Below are positions 11,036 through 25,000 of a stretch of DNA of 64,000 nt, piece by piece. The stretch spans positions 5,721,501 to 5,785,500 of the forward strand of contig NC_084892.1 of the NCBI RefSeq assembly GCF_958979055.1. The letters run 5' to 3'. The notes under the pieces were generated by a model that was not told the origin of the DNA, did not search any database, and saw only the letters and a program-made list of their open reading frames with translations. This stretch comes from Alnus glutinosa. Its lineage: Eukaryota > Streptophyta > Magnoliopsida > Fagales > Betulaceae. The first letter of the stretch is position 1. Every line of letters starts with the position of its first letter. The position numbers were made by a program, and so were the translations under genes.

Positions 11036-12544
11036 CTAAAATAAAAGGAAAATTTTGTTATATGCAATTTAAATATATACATGAAAATCATATACTCTAA
11101 AATTTATGTCATTTTAATATTCTGAATTGCTGAAATTTCTTACCATCTAACTTAAAAAAGAAAAGTACTCACAAAAAAAAAAAGAAAAAAAAAAAAAGAA
11201 AAAAAAAAAAAAAGACACAAATTTTTGCGTTGGTTGGTAAGGGTTATATATTTAATTATTTATTTGAAAAAGATGAGTGACGCTCCCTCATGGACGATAC
11301 TGTTTGTTTATTGTGGTCGCATGCATCACGTTTGACTCTATTTGTGTGTTGTACTTGTCCAAGTGCGTGCCACGAGTGCACGCCGAAAGCCTTTGAAATT
11401 TAATTGCATTCCTACACTTTAAGAGAATCAAATTTATTATTATTATTATTTTGAAGGGATTGGATTTGTCATCGGCTTTCTTCCGGTAGTGGCGGAGCAA
11501 AAGTCTTATTTGAAGCATTCAAAAGAGGACCGAAGAAAGAAGATTGAGCTTTAATTTGACGTATCAGAGAAGTATATATATAATATTAATCAAATTATTA
11601 AATTAATTCTTTGTTATTAATTTAAGATTTAATATGATATTGGAATAAAGGTTCTTAGATTAAATATTGCCATCCCTATTTTCCTTCTATTTCAATTAAA
11701 TATTATTTAATATTTTTCGTATCGGGCCTTACTTATTATTGAAAAAGTGTTATGGTATTAATTAAACAGTTATATCAACTATATTTTATCAACTTAAACT
11801 TTTAGGATGAGTAATGATTTAACATCGATAGCCTAAAAGAATAATTCCTAATATACTTTCGGATGAGATTATGTATACAATTCAATTGTATATTAATTCC
11901 ATGACATGTAAGTACAATTGGGTTTGGCTTAGATTCAATTTGAGTTGGAACTAAACCGGTTGAGATTGAGACACGTGTTCCTTATGCAATTATGTCTCTT
12001 TACACTTATATCACACCGGTTGACATGGCGTGTTTTAAGTGGTTTCTCATGTCAAATATTTATTTATTTAAAAAAAAAAACTACTTAAAATATGTTATGT
12101 CAATCGATATGATATAAAATCATACCCAAAGTGAATGATGGAGAAAAGACACTAAAATCGCAGCTATCTCTTTCTTATCCATACTTTTTTATGTGCACCA
12201 AAATAGTCTATTGTGTGAGTCTTTGTTAGATCACGAGCATGTATAAGGCAGTCGCTATCCAAAGGTTATGGTTCAATGTCTCAAGCCCTAATTAAGTTAG
12301 GGGCATGTATTCCCACGGGTGGCTTATGAGGGGCCTGTGGACTCAGGACTCTTTCATACACGTGACCACATTGTAGTATTCATGTGAACCTCATGTCATT
12401 GGTGCTTACTTAACACACCTACCCCTTAAATTGTGAGCCATAACTAGCCCTTCTTTTTTTTCTTTTTTTTTTTCTCGATTTTATCATACTATTATGTTAC
12501 AAATCTCTCTCTAGTATGTTTACTGTCCAAGAGTAATAGTTTTT
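11035..12544. other. Intergenic DNA with a probable diverged repeat
   Basis: A-rich runs lie at 11,170-11,215. The stretch 11,577-11,838 has an AATATTAAT-rich left part and ends ...GAGTAATGATTTAACAT. This pattern recurs at 47,803-48,047, suggesting one dispersed element family. No gene is visible. Confidence 0.4.
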
Positions 12545-12795
12545 ATTTCGGATAATGGTATTTTTTATTGGGTGTTGTTAGAAATATTATAACTTTTATT
12601 ACAAAGTCATTTATAAACGGACATGATAGTTTATAATTAGTAAAATGATTAAGCAAAAAAAAATGATTTCTCAACTTAACTAATCAGCCATTGAGTTGGC
12701 AACCGTATATTATTAATCATTGCACCAATTATGGACTGTCACATCAGTTTGTAAAGAAATCGTAGTAAAAATTGTTGTACCCAAAGCATTTTTCT
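12545..12795. repeat. MITE-like foldback
   Basis: A left arm containing TATAACTTTTATTACAAA is matched in diverged inverted form by the right arm containing TTTGTAAAGAAATCGTAGTA. No open frame of note. Confidence 0.5.
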
Positions 12796-13138
12796 AAATG
12801 CAAAAGAAAAATACTTTTGGTATTATAACTTTTACTACAAACTCACATGACAATTCATATGAGTGCTGTGCCACAACATGGTGAAAAAGAATAAACAACG
12901 GAATTTGAATGACAAATTTAATTGTTTAATATCTGACGTGACAACTTAAATGAGTGTCACATTGACTGTTACGTCAATTTGTATGGTATTTATTGTATTC
13001 CCGACAACACTCTCCTCCAAATTAACATGGGCCCTGAAAATTTTTTGGAAGTTCAAACAATTGAAAAAATTCAAAGACATGGGCCCTGAATGTTGCACCT
13101 TGTGTGGAACCAAAAAAAGGTTTAACAAAGCACACTAA

Positions 13139-13440
13139 GGGTCCGTTTGGGTTTACGATTTCAAAAAGTGCGATTTTAAAATAGCGATTTTAAAATGTGC
13201 GATTTTTAAAAATGCAGTTAAGCATTTGGCAAAATTACAATTTGGCCTTTAAAATCGCAGGTTAACCTTTTAAAATACCGCGTTTTCAAAAAAGCACCAC
13301 ATTGCCTGTGATTTGAATAAGCACTTTTCTACGTTTTCAAATTGCAATTTTTTAAAAACGCAGTTTTCAAACGGTTTATTTCCTGCGATTTAGATTAAAA
13401 TCACACTTTTTCTCTACGAAATCGCAATCCTGCACCATAA
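13139..13440. repeat. MITE-like repeat, GCGATTTTAAAA family, copy 1
   Basis: It begins GGGTCCGTTTGGGTTTACG and is built from repeated GCGATTTTAAAA-type blocks, with inverted counterparts (AAAATCACACTTTTTC, GAAATCGCAA) at the right. The same family in opposite orientation occupies about 35,515-35,805. Confidence 0.6.
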
Positions 13441-14756
13441 ACATAAAAGGGGAAACGATGATTTATTTATGACCGAAAGAAAGAAACAATAGTAGTTGTC
13501 TTAAAGGTTAGGTGCTTTGGATAAGCTAGCTCCACAGATGTGGCCTCCAAAACTAGGTGTCCATTAGATTAGCAAATAACAAGGCTATTTTATGCACTGT
13601 GGAGCAAAAAATAACACAAAATATTATTCCCACTGGGGCCCTAAATAAAGATCACTTTCTCTTAAAAAAAAAAAAAAAGAAAGAAAAAAAGATCACTTTA
13701 AATGAAGTGATGGTTCTTGTCTAAAAGACATGTAGGTTATCAAAAGTATTATGGTTAGGTAAAGGGTTAATGATTAGCATAATTTTTGCTGCTCATGAGC
13801 CTTACTTTTTCTAAACCTTCAATTGGGTGTCATAAAGCAGTTTCTATAATCCAACCCCCCCAAGAGTCAACAAAAAAGAAAAAGAAAACAAATTGGTTAC
13901 CATGTAAATTTGCAGAAATCAAGCAAATTGATAATTAAAACAAACCTCCGCCTCTGACTTTCGTCGGAAATTAAAATGGGACTTCACTTCCGTCTCCGCC
14001 TATCGTCGAAAGCTGGCGTATGTGGTCGAAACACCAAAAATCTACACACCCTTAATCAAGCTCCGGAGATGGTACTTACAAAAAAGAAAAGAAAAGAAAA
14101 AGAAGAAGGTGGTCTGGAGATGGTAATTTGGATGTGAAATGATTTTGTTTATTTTACCCTGTTGACTCAAATCATTTGTTTCCACGTAAGAGAAGTGATT
14201 TTTGCACATCACTTGTACATCACTCTTTAAATTAATCATTAGATCTGTAGGACTCACAAAGATTCATATGTGGGTCTTACAGATCCAATGATTGATTTAA
14301 AAATCACACGTAGGTCTTACAGATCTAATGATTGATTTAAAAAGTGATATACAAATGATGTACATATAATATATCCCTTTCTTAGCAGAGTGGCAGTAGA
14401 AGCCTAAAACTAAAAGGCCACTTGCAGAGATAAGTTGAGGAGGCACATGGACCACAGCATGTTCATAAACATACAAAAAAGGAATAGGAATGTTGCGCTT
14501 TGTTTGGGTGTGAACCTTTCCTTCCAAAATACAAATCAGGGTGGTCCATGAAAGATTATACCGGTTTTTTTTTGTGAAGGGGTGTTGTACATTTGTTGTA
14601 CACTTGGTGTACAACTATCACTATTCTTTTTTTTGGGGGGTATCTTCCAAAAATAGTAGTTTACAAAGGAAATATCCTGAAATTTCAAATCCTATTGCTT
14701 CACCCGATAAAATCCTGAAATTTCAAATCCTAACTGACCCTAATGCGCCACTTCTA
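13441..14756. other. Intergenic DNA with short internal repeats
   Basis: Positions 14,190-14,365 contain repeated TCTTACAGATC and AATGATTGATTTAAAAA strings, partly inverted (TTTAAATTAATCATTAGATC), as in a decayed foldback. No gene is supported. Confidence 0.4.
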
Positions 14757-15165
14757 CCTTTTCACAATGCCCCCTTCCACCACGCATGCGTCCCACGCAC
14801 TGCCATGGCGACCATGACCTGCACGCACCGTTTTCCTTTTTTTGGTTCTCACGGCATCTCTTACTCTCTCCTCTAGCTCTCCATAATTGGTACCCTTCTT
14901 TTGCCTATGAAGGTCTCCAGATCTAATTGCATATCTAAATGCGGTGTCCACTTTGCCTTCATCACTGGATACTTCTATTGTCAGACATCGTGGTGGTGCT
15001 CCTCTTTGGTATCCAGTTATTATCAGTGCTCCCCTCTATCATGTGGTTCTCAAATTTGCTTGCCGTTGTAGTATGAGTTACTAATGGCAGCTCCTCCTCT
15101 AGACTACCCCCAAAAATTGCCGTTTCAAGGGCCCTTTCTTTGGCTGCTGTGCCAAGATTCTAATG
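14757..15165 (-). pseudogene. Coding-like fragment with frameshift, unidentified
   Basis: On the minus strand, about 60 codons (15,165 to about 14,975) read openly with protein-like composition (for example LETAIFGGSLEEELPLVTHT). Across a stop and a frame change, another 60-odd codons (14,951-14,757) continue with RYAIRSGDLHRQKKGTNYG. I recognise no family. It could be a decayed gene fragment captured or left by a transposon, or chance. No start, splice sites or promoter are evident. Confidence 0.25.
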
Positions 15166-15840
15166 GGCTGAACAATTTATTTGGCCAATTTCTAGTAGTT
15201 TTTAGGTTTTTATTTCACTGTAACGGTTGTATTAGGGTTTAATGTACTCAATCTCTTCTGTCCCCTTTGTATTTGAAATTGAACGAGGATAATATACTAA
15301 AAGGAATTAGAAGTTTGTGAGCTACTTGGTAATGCAAGGATACATATCAAAATATAAGTTTAAATTCCTTCAAAGCCAAAAAAAAAAAGATAAAAAAAAA
15401 AAAGAAGAAAAAAAGGTGATAAATGGCAACCAACAAACAAATTTCCATTCCATATATTAGAATCGAGTATAAATGCAATACATATTACATATACACCCCC
15501 CCCCCCCCCCTTTTGACAAAATAAAAGATGACTGACAGTCAAATAACCACAAAAAGAAATACATAACTGACCAAATAAAAGAATTTGACATGCCTAAAGT
15601 CTTTAAACTAGAATCTGTGTGACCATTACAAAAGGCAGCAGCAGTTAAAAAAAGGATAAAAATAAAAGAATCACTCTTCAGATGCCATCACAATCAATAC
15701 CGATGCTATCACAGCTATTTCAACAAGGGCAGATAGCAAAATGCTAACACATTGCAAACCAGGAATGTTCTACCAATCAACATAATTGGGGAACAAAGAA
15801 GCAAAAGGTGGAAGATTCACTCTTTCAGTGAGTTTGGTCT
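15166..15840. other. 3' flank of the villin gene
   Basis: Probably includes the villin 3' untranslated region. Contains a C15 homopolymer at 15,496-15,510 and A-rich runs near 15,380-15,415. No coding region. Confidence 0.5.
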
Positions 15841-15966
15841 CTAAAATAAATCAAATTTCCTCTTATGCATGTCTTGCTTCCACTTGGGCAATTTATAGAA
15901 TGCTTCTTTGGTTATCCCAAATATAGTCTGGAACTCCTCGTCTGACAGATAGAACTGGATATTCAG

Positions 15967-16003
<37 letters not shown>

Positions 16004-19000
16004 ATTAATACCAATTCCGCGTATGAACTAAAATGAAAACATTTATAAGAGAACCAACCTCCCTCCGTTTAAAATCAATTCCAGTCGCTGGATTATCAGA
16101 TTTTGCCTTCAGTTGATCATAACTGAATGTTTTACTACTTCCACTATCATGCTGCTCCTGCCCTTGCTTTGGTTCAGAATCCTCTCCATTGCTTTCAGAT
16201 ACAGCTGCAACTTCCTGTGTCTCCTTGACTTCTGCAACTTCTTCAGGAACCTCTGTTTCAGAATGCACATTTTCACTTTTTGCTTCTGCTGCAAGTGCTC
16301 AAAATTTTTGGATACAATTGAACAAACATGAGGCTATTTGCTTGTCAAGGAAAAACAGATGTGAGGTGGTGGTTACAGTATTTTTTTTTTATTATTATTA
16401 TTAATAAATAATCTTCTAAGAGAATAGGTTAACCTAAGTTCGTGGTTACTACATGTTTTGAAAAACATTTTAAACATCTTTTTTCAATTAATGAGATTAA
16501 CACGAGAACTACCCATCCCTCTACCACCTGAGCTAAACCATGAACTGAAAGGGGGAAAAGGAATTTAAAAAGGCTGTTTTTTTGGGTAGGAGAGGGGGGT
16601 TCCTTGATGGGAAACATTGTAAAATAGCACATTTGGATGACTTTATGCAAACAATTCAGAGGTTTAATGTACTTCCACAATGTATTCCATACCAGGAGCA
16701 TTACTTTCTGGGGGAGGACTGCTACTGGATCGAGTAGGAGAAGCATCAGGTGATCGCTTTTTTTCAGCAGTAAGGACTGATGAAAGAGCAGCTACTGCTG
16801 CTGCTCTTTGTGATCCTTGACCTGCGGCGGATGCCTTGGGAGCAGCAGTTTTGGCTCCAGAGGATGAATTAAATGCAGAGTTTAGGGCAGCCAGAGCTTC
16901 GGCCCTTTGCCTAGGTCCTTGATTTGACCCATTGGATTTGTCCTGACCATAAGTTAGCACAGAAGTTGATCAAGTATAAAAACGTCTCAAAGATGTGTAG
17001 AAACATATAATAAGAACAAAAACAATTCAAAAGGACGAAAAGATATAGCAAGACAGCAACGACAACTATAATTGCACCAAAAACCATGAGCTGAATGCTA
17101 TCATCGGATTTTCGTAAAAACCAACAAGACCGCATAGTACACAGCTGAAGTTGATCTAGTATAAGAACATCTCAAAGAAATGCAGACACATTGCCACAAT
17201 CATCATCATCAGCTATAAACTTGATACCACTTTGCTGTAAATTAAGAACAAAGCAATGCAGAAGCACGAAAAATATAGCAATGCAACAACGACAACAGTA
17301 ATTGCACCAAAATCATGAGTGAGCTTTAGGTTACAACTAAGAGTGCAGATTAAATGTAACCATTGGATGATTGCAAAAACCAACAACACCACATTGTACA
17401 CTGAGCTGAAGTAGGTTTAGTATAAGACATACAAACACATTGCCATGATCATCATCATAAGCTATAAACTTGATACAACTTGGCGTGTATAATAAGAACA
17501 AAACAATGCAGGAATAGGAAAGATGAAGCATAATTGCACCAAAATTATTAGGCTACAACTTGCAGTGCAGATTCAATGCTACCATCAGATGTTCTGAAAA
17601 CCAACAAGACCACATTGTACAAGAGCTGTCACAATTGAACCGTCCACAGAGAAAGAGGGAAGAGCAATGACCTTTCCAATTAACTAAAGCGTGCCTTAGG
17701 TTTCCTTACTAGTACCCCATTTTGACCACTCTCATATTACCCAAGTATATTGCTGATAGAAAGAAAGCAACAACTAACATGCATGGAATACAAGTCAAAT
17801 ATCTTATCTCAGAAATCACAGCTATTTTCAAGGAAAATGCTTTTGTTACAAATAAATTTGTGAAACTTCTCATACTTGCTAACAATAGAATTTTTTTTGA
17901 TGACGAGAAATCCAAGGCAGGGTTACTTCGTGTACCCACCCCTGTCGGGTAAACCTCAGACCCATGCAAAACGCTCCCTCCACACAGATCGGGTAATACT
18001 CTGACTTCGCCGGTAGGCTGTCCCAAGGAATTGTTTGCACCCAATGGGGATTCAAACCTTAGAGCTGATGGAAATGCCACCAAGTCCAAGGCCCTTTCCA
18101 CTTGAGACAACCCCTTGGGGTTTACTAATAATAGAATATTACAAGTAATAAATGATTTGGGAGAAATATTTTCAGGTCACGTGTAATAGATGGCTCCAAC
18201 GTGTGCATCCAACACCCGGAGCATACTCCCACATAATTTCCTAAGAACTTTTTGTACAAATGTTTGGTATGTATAGCATTCCTCTATTTCCAAAGGCCCA
18301 AAACTGCTGGCCTCACCACTAATAGGATTAAATTACTTCCTTGCAGAGTTACAAACTGGAGATCTTGTTTCCCCTCAAACTCATACACAGTATCGCTAAA
18401 CAAATCCTTTCTTGTTCTGTTTCCATTGAGCTAAAAAGATTTTCCTTCAAAACTTTCAAATACAATCAGACAAATTAATTTAACCCCTCCAAATAGAATG
18501 GTGGCTTCTGATCCCTTTGACATCAGATATATTTCAGAAAGTGAGACCAGTGAAACAGACATCTCTAAAGATGAAAATCCCTCGAACGGAATGCTGACTA
18601 CCCATTTAAGTATTGCTTGCTATCCATTTATTTTATTATTTTGGCAAAGAAATTGAAGCTAAGACCAACCTGCACCCCACTTCTCCCCTTACCACCTGAC
18701 CTAAGGTTCAAGGGCACAATATAGCTTGCTATTACTTTCAACCAGGATGTAACATTAAGTGGCACATGCACAAAGCTTCCTCCACAGTTCCACAGAGAGG
18801 GGATCATTATTGTCATGATAATAATAATAATAATAATATATTTTTTTTCCTTTGAAATTGCAATTTTGACGAGTAAGAATTATTTAAGTACATGAGACAT
18901 GCAAAAGTGATTAACGAAATACTATATTATTCTAGTGACAGTTTTCATGCCACAGGAAGCAACATGAAGACATTACACTACCAGTTTACATTTCTCCAAG

Positions 19001-22000
19001 GCATGCATCTCCTACTTTCGACTAAAGAGTATACAAATGCACCCTTTTCCACAATGCTTCAAGAACTTCCAGAAGTGGGCCTGCTGGGCCCACATTCCTC
19101 AAACTATCAAATAACAAGAGATATCCAACTAATCCTTAAATTTCAAACCTCTTGATACCCCAATTTAATTCAAATTCGCTGCCTTTACACTAGATTGCTC
19201 ACATTATTCTACAATGGCTGCTTGTTTAAACAGATTCAATTGAGCCTCCTCAGACTACCGTCAAGACACCATTATTTATACAGCTAAAAGAAAAGGTGAA
19301 AAGAATTTTAGTGAACCAATAGAGGCATTTGCAGTTTTTTTACCACATAGCCTGATTTCCCAGAGGATGGATGGAATGCAGAAGATAAGGCAGCTAAAGC
19401 TGAAGCCCTTTGAGTTGGTCCTCCTTGATTTCCGGGGGATTTATCCTGGCCCAGTAGCATAGAATATCATACCGTCACTTCATTAGCAAAGAATTTGATT
19501 TAACAAAGTATCAATAGAACCCACATATGCACAAACTTGGAGACACAAACATAGAAACAGTTTATCATTTTATCACATCAGCAGCAAGAAAATTTACATC
19601 ATATATGAGGCTATATGCATCCAAGTTAACTTGTTGGAATGAATGATACACAAAGAAACAAGGATAACCAGTAAAGATAAAAATAATAACAACAACAACA
19701 GCAACAATAAAAATAAGAATAGCAATGGCGTGTGTAATAACAATAGAGTGGTAAAAGTTATAGTTAATCGTGAAAGTTGTCAAGGTTTAGATTAGAACCA
19801 TGAATGCGAATCTCAAGATAACACATATACTTAATTGATTTGCATTTGCATTGACATAAGGTTCTACCTCAAAGACACTCTAAATGCAGCTGAATAATGA
19901 TCTAAGGGAAAGAAATTTTCAATAGTAACAGCATAGGAAATAATAGTACCTCACATGTAAGGCATCAAGTAATAAATTGTCACATTATATTACTTAAAAA
20001 AGATACAGTATGAGTTAAACCCCTACATTTTAATTTCTAACACACACCAAAAAAAAAAAAAAAAGATCTCTAGTATAAGTAACTCTTAAATTTTTCAAAA
20101 AAATAGTCTTCCACATTGTCTTGTGTACACGTCACTCATTTCAGTTTCCAAGGTCCATGTGCCCAAACAGGGGGGGAAAGGAAGATTAAAGTCCTACCAC
20201 TTTCATACCATATTGAAGAAACAAAAATACTTTACTCAGATAACAAAACATGGTGTAGCTTTGGATTATCATAGTGCTCACAGATATTATAAAATCTAAC
20301 ATCATTAAGGGGGTGTTTGGCAAATCAAGAAGTTGGTATGGTCTAGTACTTAACCCAACTTTGAAATGGTCTGAGTTCAGATGCAGTTTGTCTTAGCGAC
20401 TTAGTTAACATAATGTTTAAAAAACAAATGCTTTGGTTCAGTCTGGTTCTAATTTTAAACATAAAACATCAAATTAAGAACCAGGTCTTTGGTATAAAAT
20501 TTTTACCAAACAGTAAAAGTTAAGAACTAGTCCCACAATTCATAGCTGGAAAAATTCATGGTTTGCCAAACACCTCCTAATACACAAGAATTTATCAAAA
20601 CACATCATTAGAAAGCCAGGAAAAAAAAAAATTATAATGCAATATTGTAATAAAAGTAAGAAAAATTATATGGAGATAAAAAGAACCTAGAAAGTCAAAT
20701 ACTAATTTGAAAGGTACGATAACAAAGGATCTTTGCCACTAAAGAGACTATGGTTACAATTTATAGGCAGTCAAAATGAACTTCTGACCACGTGTTGTAT
20801 GAATTAGATCAAGTTCATTTCACAAACAGAATACTGAATACCAGTTAGAGGAGGTTAAGTTAAATCGGCAAATACCTCCACAGCATGGCCAATCCCAAGC
20901 AACTGCGCCACCTTCTTCTGGAATGAGTTTCCTTGAACCTGTATTTCATGAAGAGATATTCCCAGGACAATTTTTAAATGAAAGTAATCAAACCGATACA
21001 AATGTGAAAAGAAAGACTAAAAACAGATTGATGACCTCTAAATCAAAACAAAAATAGGAAAGTTTTTAACTTGCAACCATGTCATCATAAGTTTGTTTCA
21101 AACATAATACTATTCCTTTTATCATTTATTTTTTAGCAAGTTATTCGTTTTCTCATTTTTCACACCTTAAGTAACTGTTAATACTTCTGAATATGCAGTC
21201 GTAACTCTAACAAGTTTAGCATTTGGAAATGTACTTCCAAGATTTTTAAAAGCTAATTTGTCCTTTTATAAGGAAAATCATTCTTAAGATTAGTTGATTA
21301 ATCATTACATTGTACAAATGGCAACTGGTAATATTAGTATGTAAATACCATACCCTAGTTTCACTTATATACTACCACTTCAGTGAGGATGTCACGAATT
21401 CTTACAATTAGCAAACTGTGTTTTCAATTATTTCCTACTTGACAGAAAGATGCCACATAATTTCATCCATATGGGGTATATAAAGTGTGTTATTCTCAAC
21501 TTTGCATATACATGCAAAATTAATTTCATCCACATGGCGTGTACAGAGTGTTCTATTCTCAACTTTCAAATATATATATTTGCCTTCATTGTCAACAAAG
21601 AAAACAGAGGATTCCAAGATTTTTTATTTTAAAGAAAAAAAGTGTAAAAAATAATGCTAAAAGAGAGAGATCTGTCTTTCAACACATACAACAGCTTTTG
21701 TGTGATCCCACTGAAAGTAAGTTGTGAAAAAGCATGGTTCATTTCCTTCAGTAACTTTGTATAGTGGTACTTGTGGAGACAACCCCTCGAGAGAAGTAGC
21801 CACCTCTATATATTTCTGGAAAGAACAAAAAAAAGAAGAAAGAAACATTCCGACTCTTGAGTACATAATAAAAGGGGGAAAATGACAAAAGCATAAACAG
21901 TATAAAAGCAGAACCTGGCCAATTTCGAAAGTATTTTGCTTTTCTTTTGAGTCTACTGACCAACCGACCCAAACAAAGACTTCAGCATGTGTGTCGAGTA

Positions 22001-25000
22001 TCAAGATATCCTCTGTCAACAAATCGTCCTGACAAAAGTTGTAAACTTCCTCTACCTGCCCAACAATAATTAAAAATGAATATAGAAATCAATGAAAACC
22101 TGAGCCAAGATATAAGGAAGTCTAAAACTCACCTGAAACTTTCCTGGGTGGTTCCACATGACAACAAAAATGATCAAAATAAGAAGAGTTAGAATGGATG
22201 ATGAGCGCTATCAACAATGTATTAAACTTGGATTGGTCATGTCAGTTAATGGGAGAAGAAAATTTAACGTGCAAGCATCAATTTAACTTATGGAAAAGAA
22301 ATGTTACCTTTGTTGACTGAGAATGTGAACAAGTGGGGATCTCTGACAATCTCCTGAGCAACTTTTTTGCTGGTGTAACTTTGTTTGCCTCCAAGGGCAA
22401 ACCAGAAGGATGAGCTCTCTGTTCCTTCTTTGGCATGTTTCAGAGCAACTCCTGGCTGAATAAGGAAAATAATTGTTAAGTTGATTATCAAGGATTTATA
22501 AGGAAACAGAAGAAACTGATGTCTGTAATAAGCTCAAAAAATTCAGCTTAAGACTGCTAGAAACTATGTCAAGCATGAGTATACTATGATGCCGTCCAAC
22601 AAATAAATTCCAAATGCACAACCATTTGGTTTTTTGTGTACCTATCATCAAATTGTCCTACCGAGGGAAGCAATGCCAAGACTCTGGTGAAGTGTTGAAA
22701 ATATCTAGACATCTTCAATAAATTAATTAAAAAGTTGTAATGTATTCTAGATTCAACCATAACAATCTATTCAGTTGAAAATAACTTGGAACAGCATATA
22801 GTAGACATCTAATACTATTATCGTCTATTGGGAACATAAAAGAAATCAGTTTCAAAATTATGTCAACGTCATAGGTCTAGTTCTGCCAGCTAACATTCAT
22901 AAACTACGGACTTCAAAAGAAGGAGCCATGAATTCTCACTATAACCTTCAATTTCTCACAACACAAACTTAAAAATAGTAGGGGAAGAAAGGAAAAAAAA
23001 AAAAAAAAAGAAGCAGGGAAAAGACGACTAAACCAACCCAAACCACCCAATGCTGTGTCTGGCAGCCAAGAAAAGGTAGAAACATGTAAATATATTAGTC
23101 TGGTTAATTTTCTTCTGGGAAAAGAAAGTTAAATCCAAACCTAAAAACACATGAATACTTAAATAGAAAAGTTTTGACATTAGAAAATTCATTCTTTATT
23201 CATTCTCTTATAAAAAATCGAAAAAACAAAAGATCAGTTCATTCAAATTAGTAGTTTGTTTGGGGCTTTACTGAACCATGTTCAAGTTATTAACAGATTG
23301 GCCCAGGTTGGCCATGCTTCAAAATGATGCATCTACATTTCAAACCCACAATATGTTCGAGAAAAGCCAAATAGAGAACACTTTTCAGTCAGAAGTATAC
23401 CTTCAAAAACTCTGCAACTTTTGCAGCTAGCTGTTGCTGCTCAAAGGTACATTGATTTCCGTGCCAGGTGAAAATCGAAGACCCAGATTGCAGAATAAAA
23501 CACTCCATAGAGTTCAAAGATGTTGCGACCTAAACAAGATAAATAATTTATGTATGTACATTTCTGTTATAATAACAACTAGATGACTCAAATGATGATC
23601 AATGTCTTGCAAATGACGTAACTTAAGAATGTTTTGCATTCGCAGGAGAAGGGAAAAGGGAGTTAATAAAAAAATAGTATTTCTTTTGCTGTTAGCCTGT
23701 TCATGCCACAATTATATCTACTCCACTTACCATTTATAATTATATTTCAAAAAGCTCAAATAAATTTATATTATCATTCTTAAGAAATTCTACATTGATG
23801 GGTGTATGCTAGACTCCACATGCTAAACCTGTTTGTCCTTGTTTCAGTTTCAGGTGGGTCATCGAACCCATTTGTGTTGGTTGTGGTTTCTGTTGGGCCT
23901 GGACATAAAGAGGGGTGTAAAGGAATCTCACGTTGGATGGGTGTTAACTTGATTATAGTTATATGTATTTATTTGACCTCTCCACCTGATAACTTAAGCA
24001 TTTGGGTTGGATACTCCAATAATCATGCCATAGTATGCCAATAGAACAGAATAAGAGATGAAAATTCTAGATGTTATATAATGTTAATAAAAGAAAAAAT
24101 TTACGAAGTAACATGACCAATGATATTCAACAATCAAAACACTGACCACAGTAATCAAAACAACAGGCAATTACAGTTTCCAAGTTGCTAAGATGCAAAC
24201 CAACATCAAAGAAGCCAGTATATTCGAGACTTGACCATTATTATAATATGTTAAAAGCATATAAAATCAAATTAAAGTATAATGAAGAAGAAACCCAATG
24301 AGCACATACTGCATCAACTTGCATTGCTTTATTGTTATGAACAGAAGTTCCAGATATCTGAATGAGTGCAACAGAATCTGCCGTGTAAGTTTCATCCGCC
24401 AAACCTTTGTCAGCTATAAATTTTTTGTAACCAGAGCTCAGACCACCCTAAAGATAAACCAATCAATTATAACAGTTAGCTAGAAAACCACTAGTTCAGA
24501 TAAAACATCTTATCATAACGATTATAATTAAATATTGATGTACATGGTGAATTTCTCACGCAAGCTTAAGCATGATACCTTGAGGACCAACATAGGTTGA
24601 AAAAGTGCAACAAATTGTGGTGGTTCTTTACCTTGAAATATGCGACCCTGCAAGAAGCATTCATTATATGCAGGTTTCAGGTCACATTCCCCAACTTGAA
24701 GAAAAACAATATTTTACCTGAACAGGTCTCCCCTTTAATGAGTTGAACATTGTACTAGCCAAACGAGTAGCCATTTTTTGGTCCTCCTGAATTTTGTAAT
24801 ATAATCAAGTCATCATTCTTATAGCCGTAAAAGCTAAAAAGAAAACATAATAAAAAAACCATCTAAAAATGTCCAGCAAAGGAGAGTCAGAGAACCAAAT
24901 GCAAGTATAGCACTCTTTTCTTGCATCAGTAAAATGTAATGGATGAAAGTTAAGAGATGAATAACAAATGATTATGCAGATAACCATCTAAAATGTGTAG

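Noticed and set aside
18041..18116. tRNA-like A and B boxes
   Set aside because: They are the head of a SINE with an A-tail and target duplication. No cloverleaf-capable tRNA gene is present.
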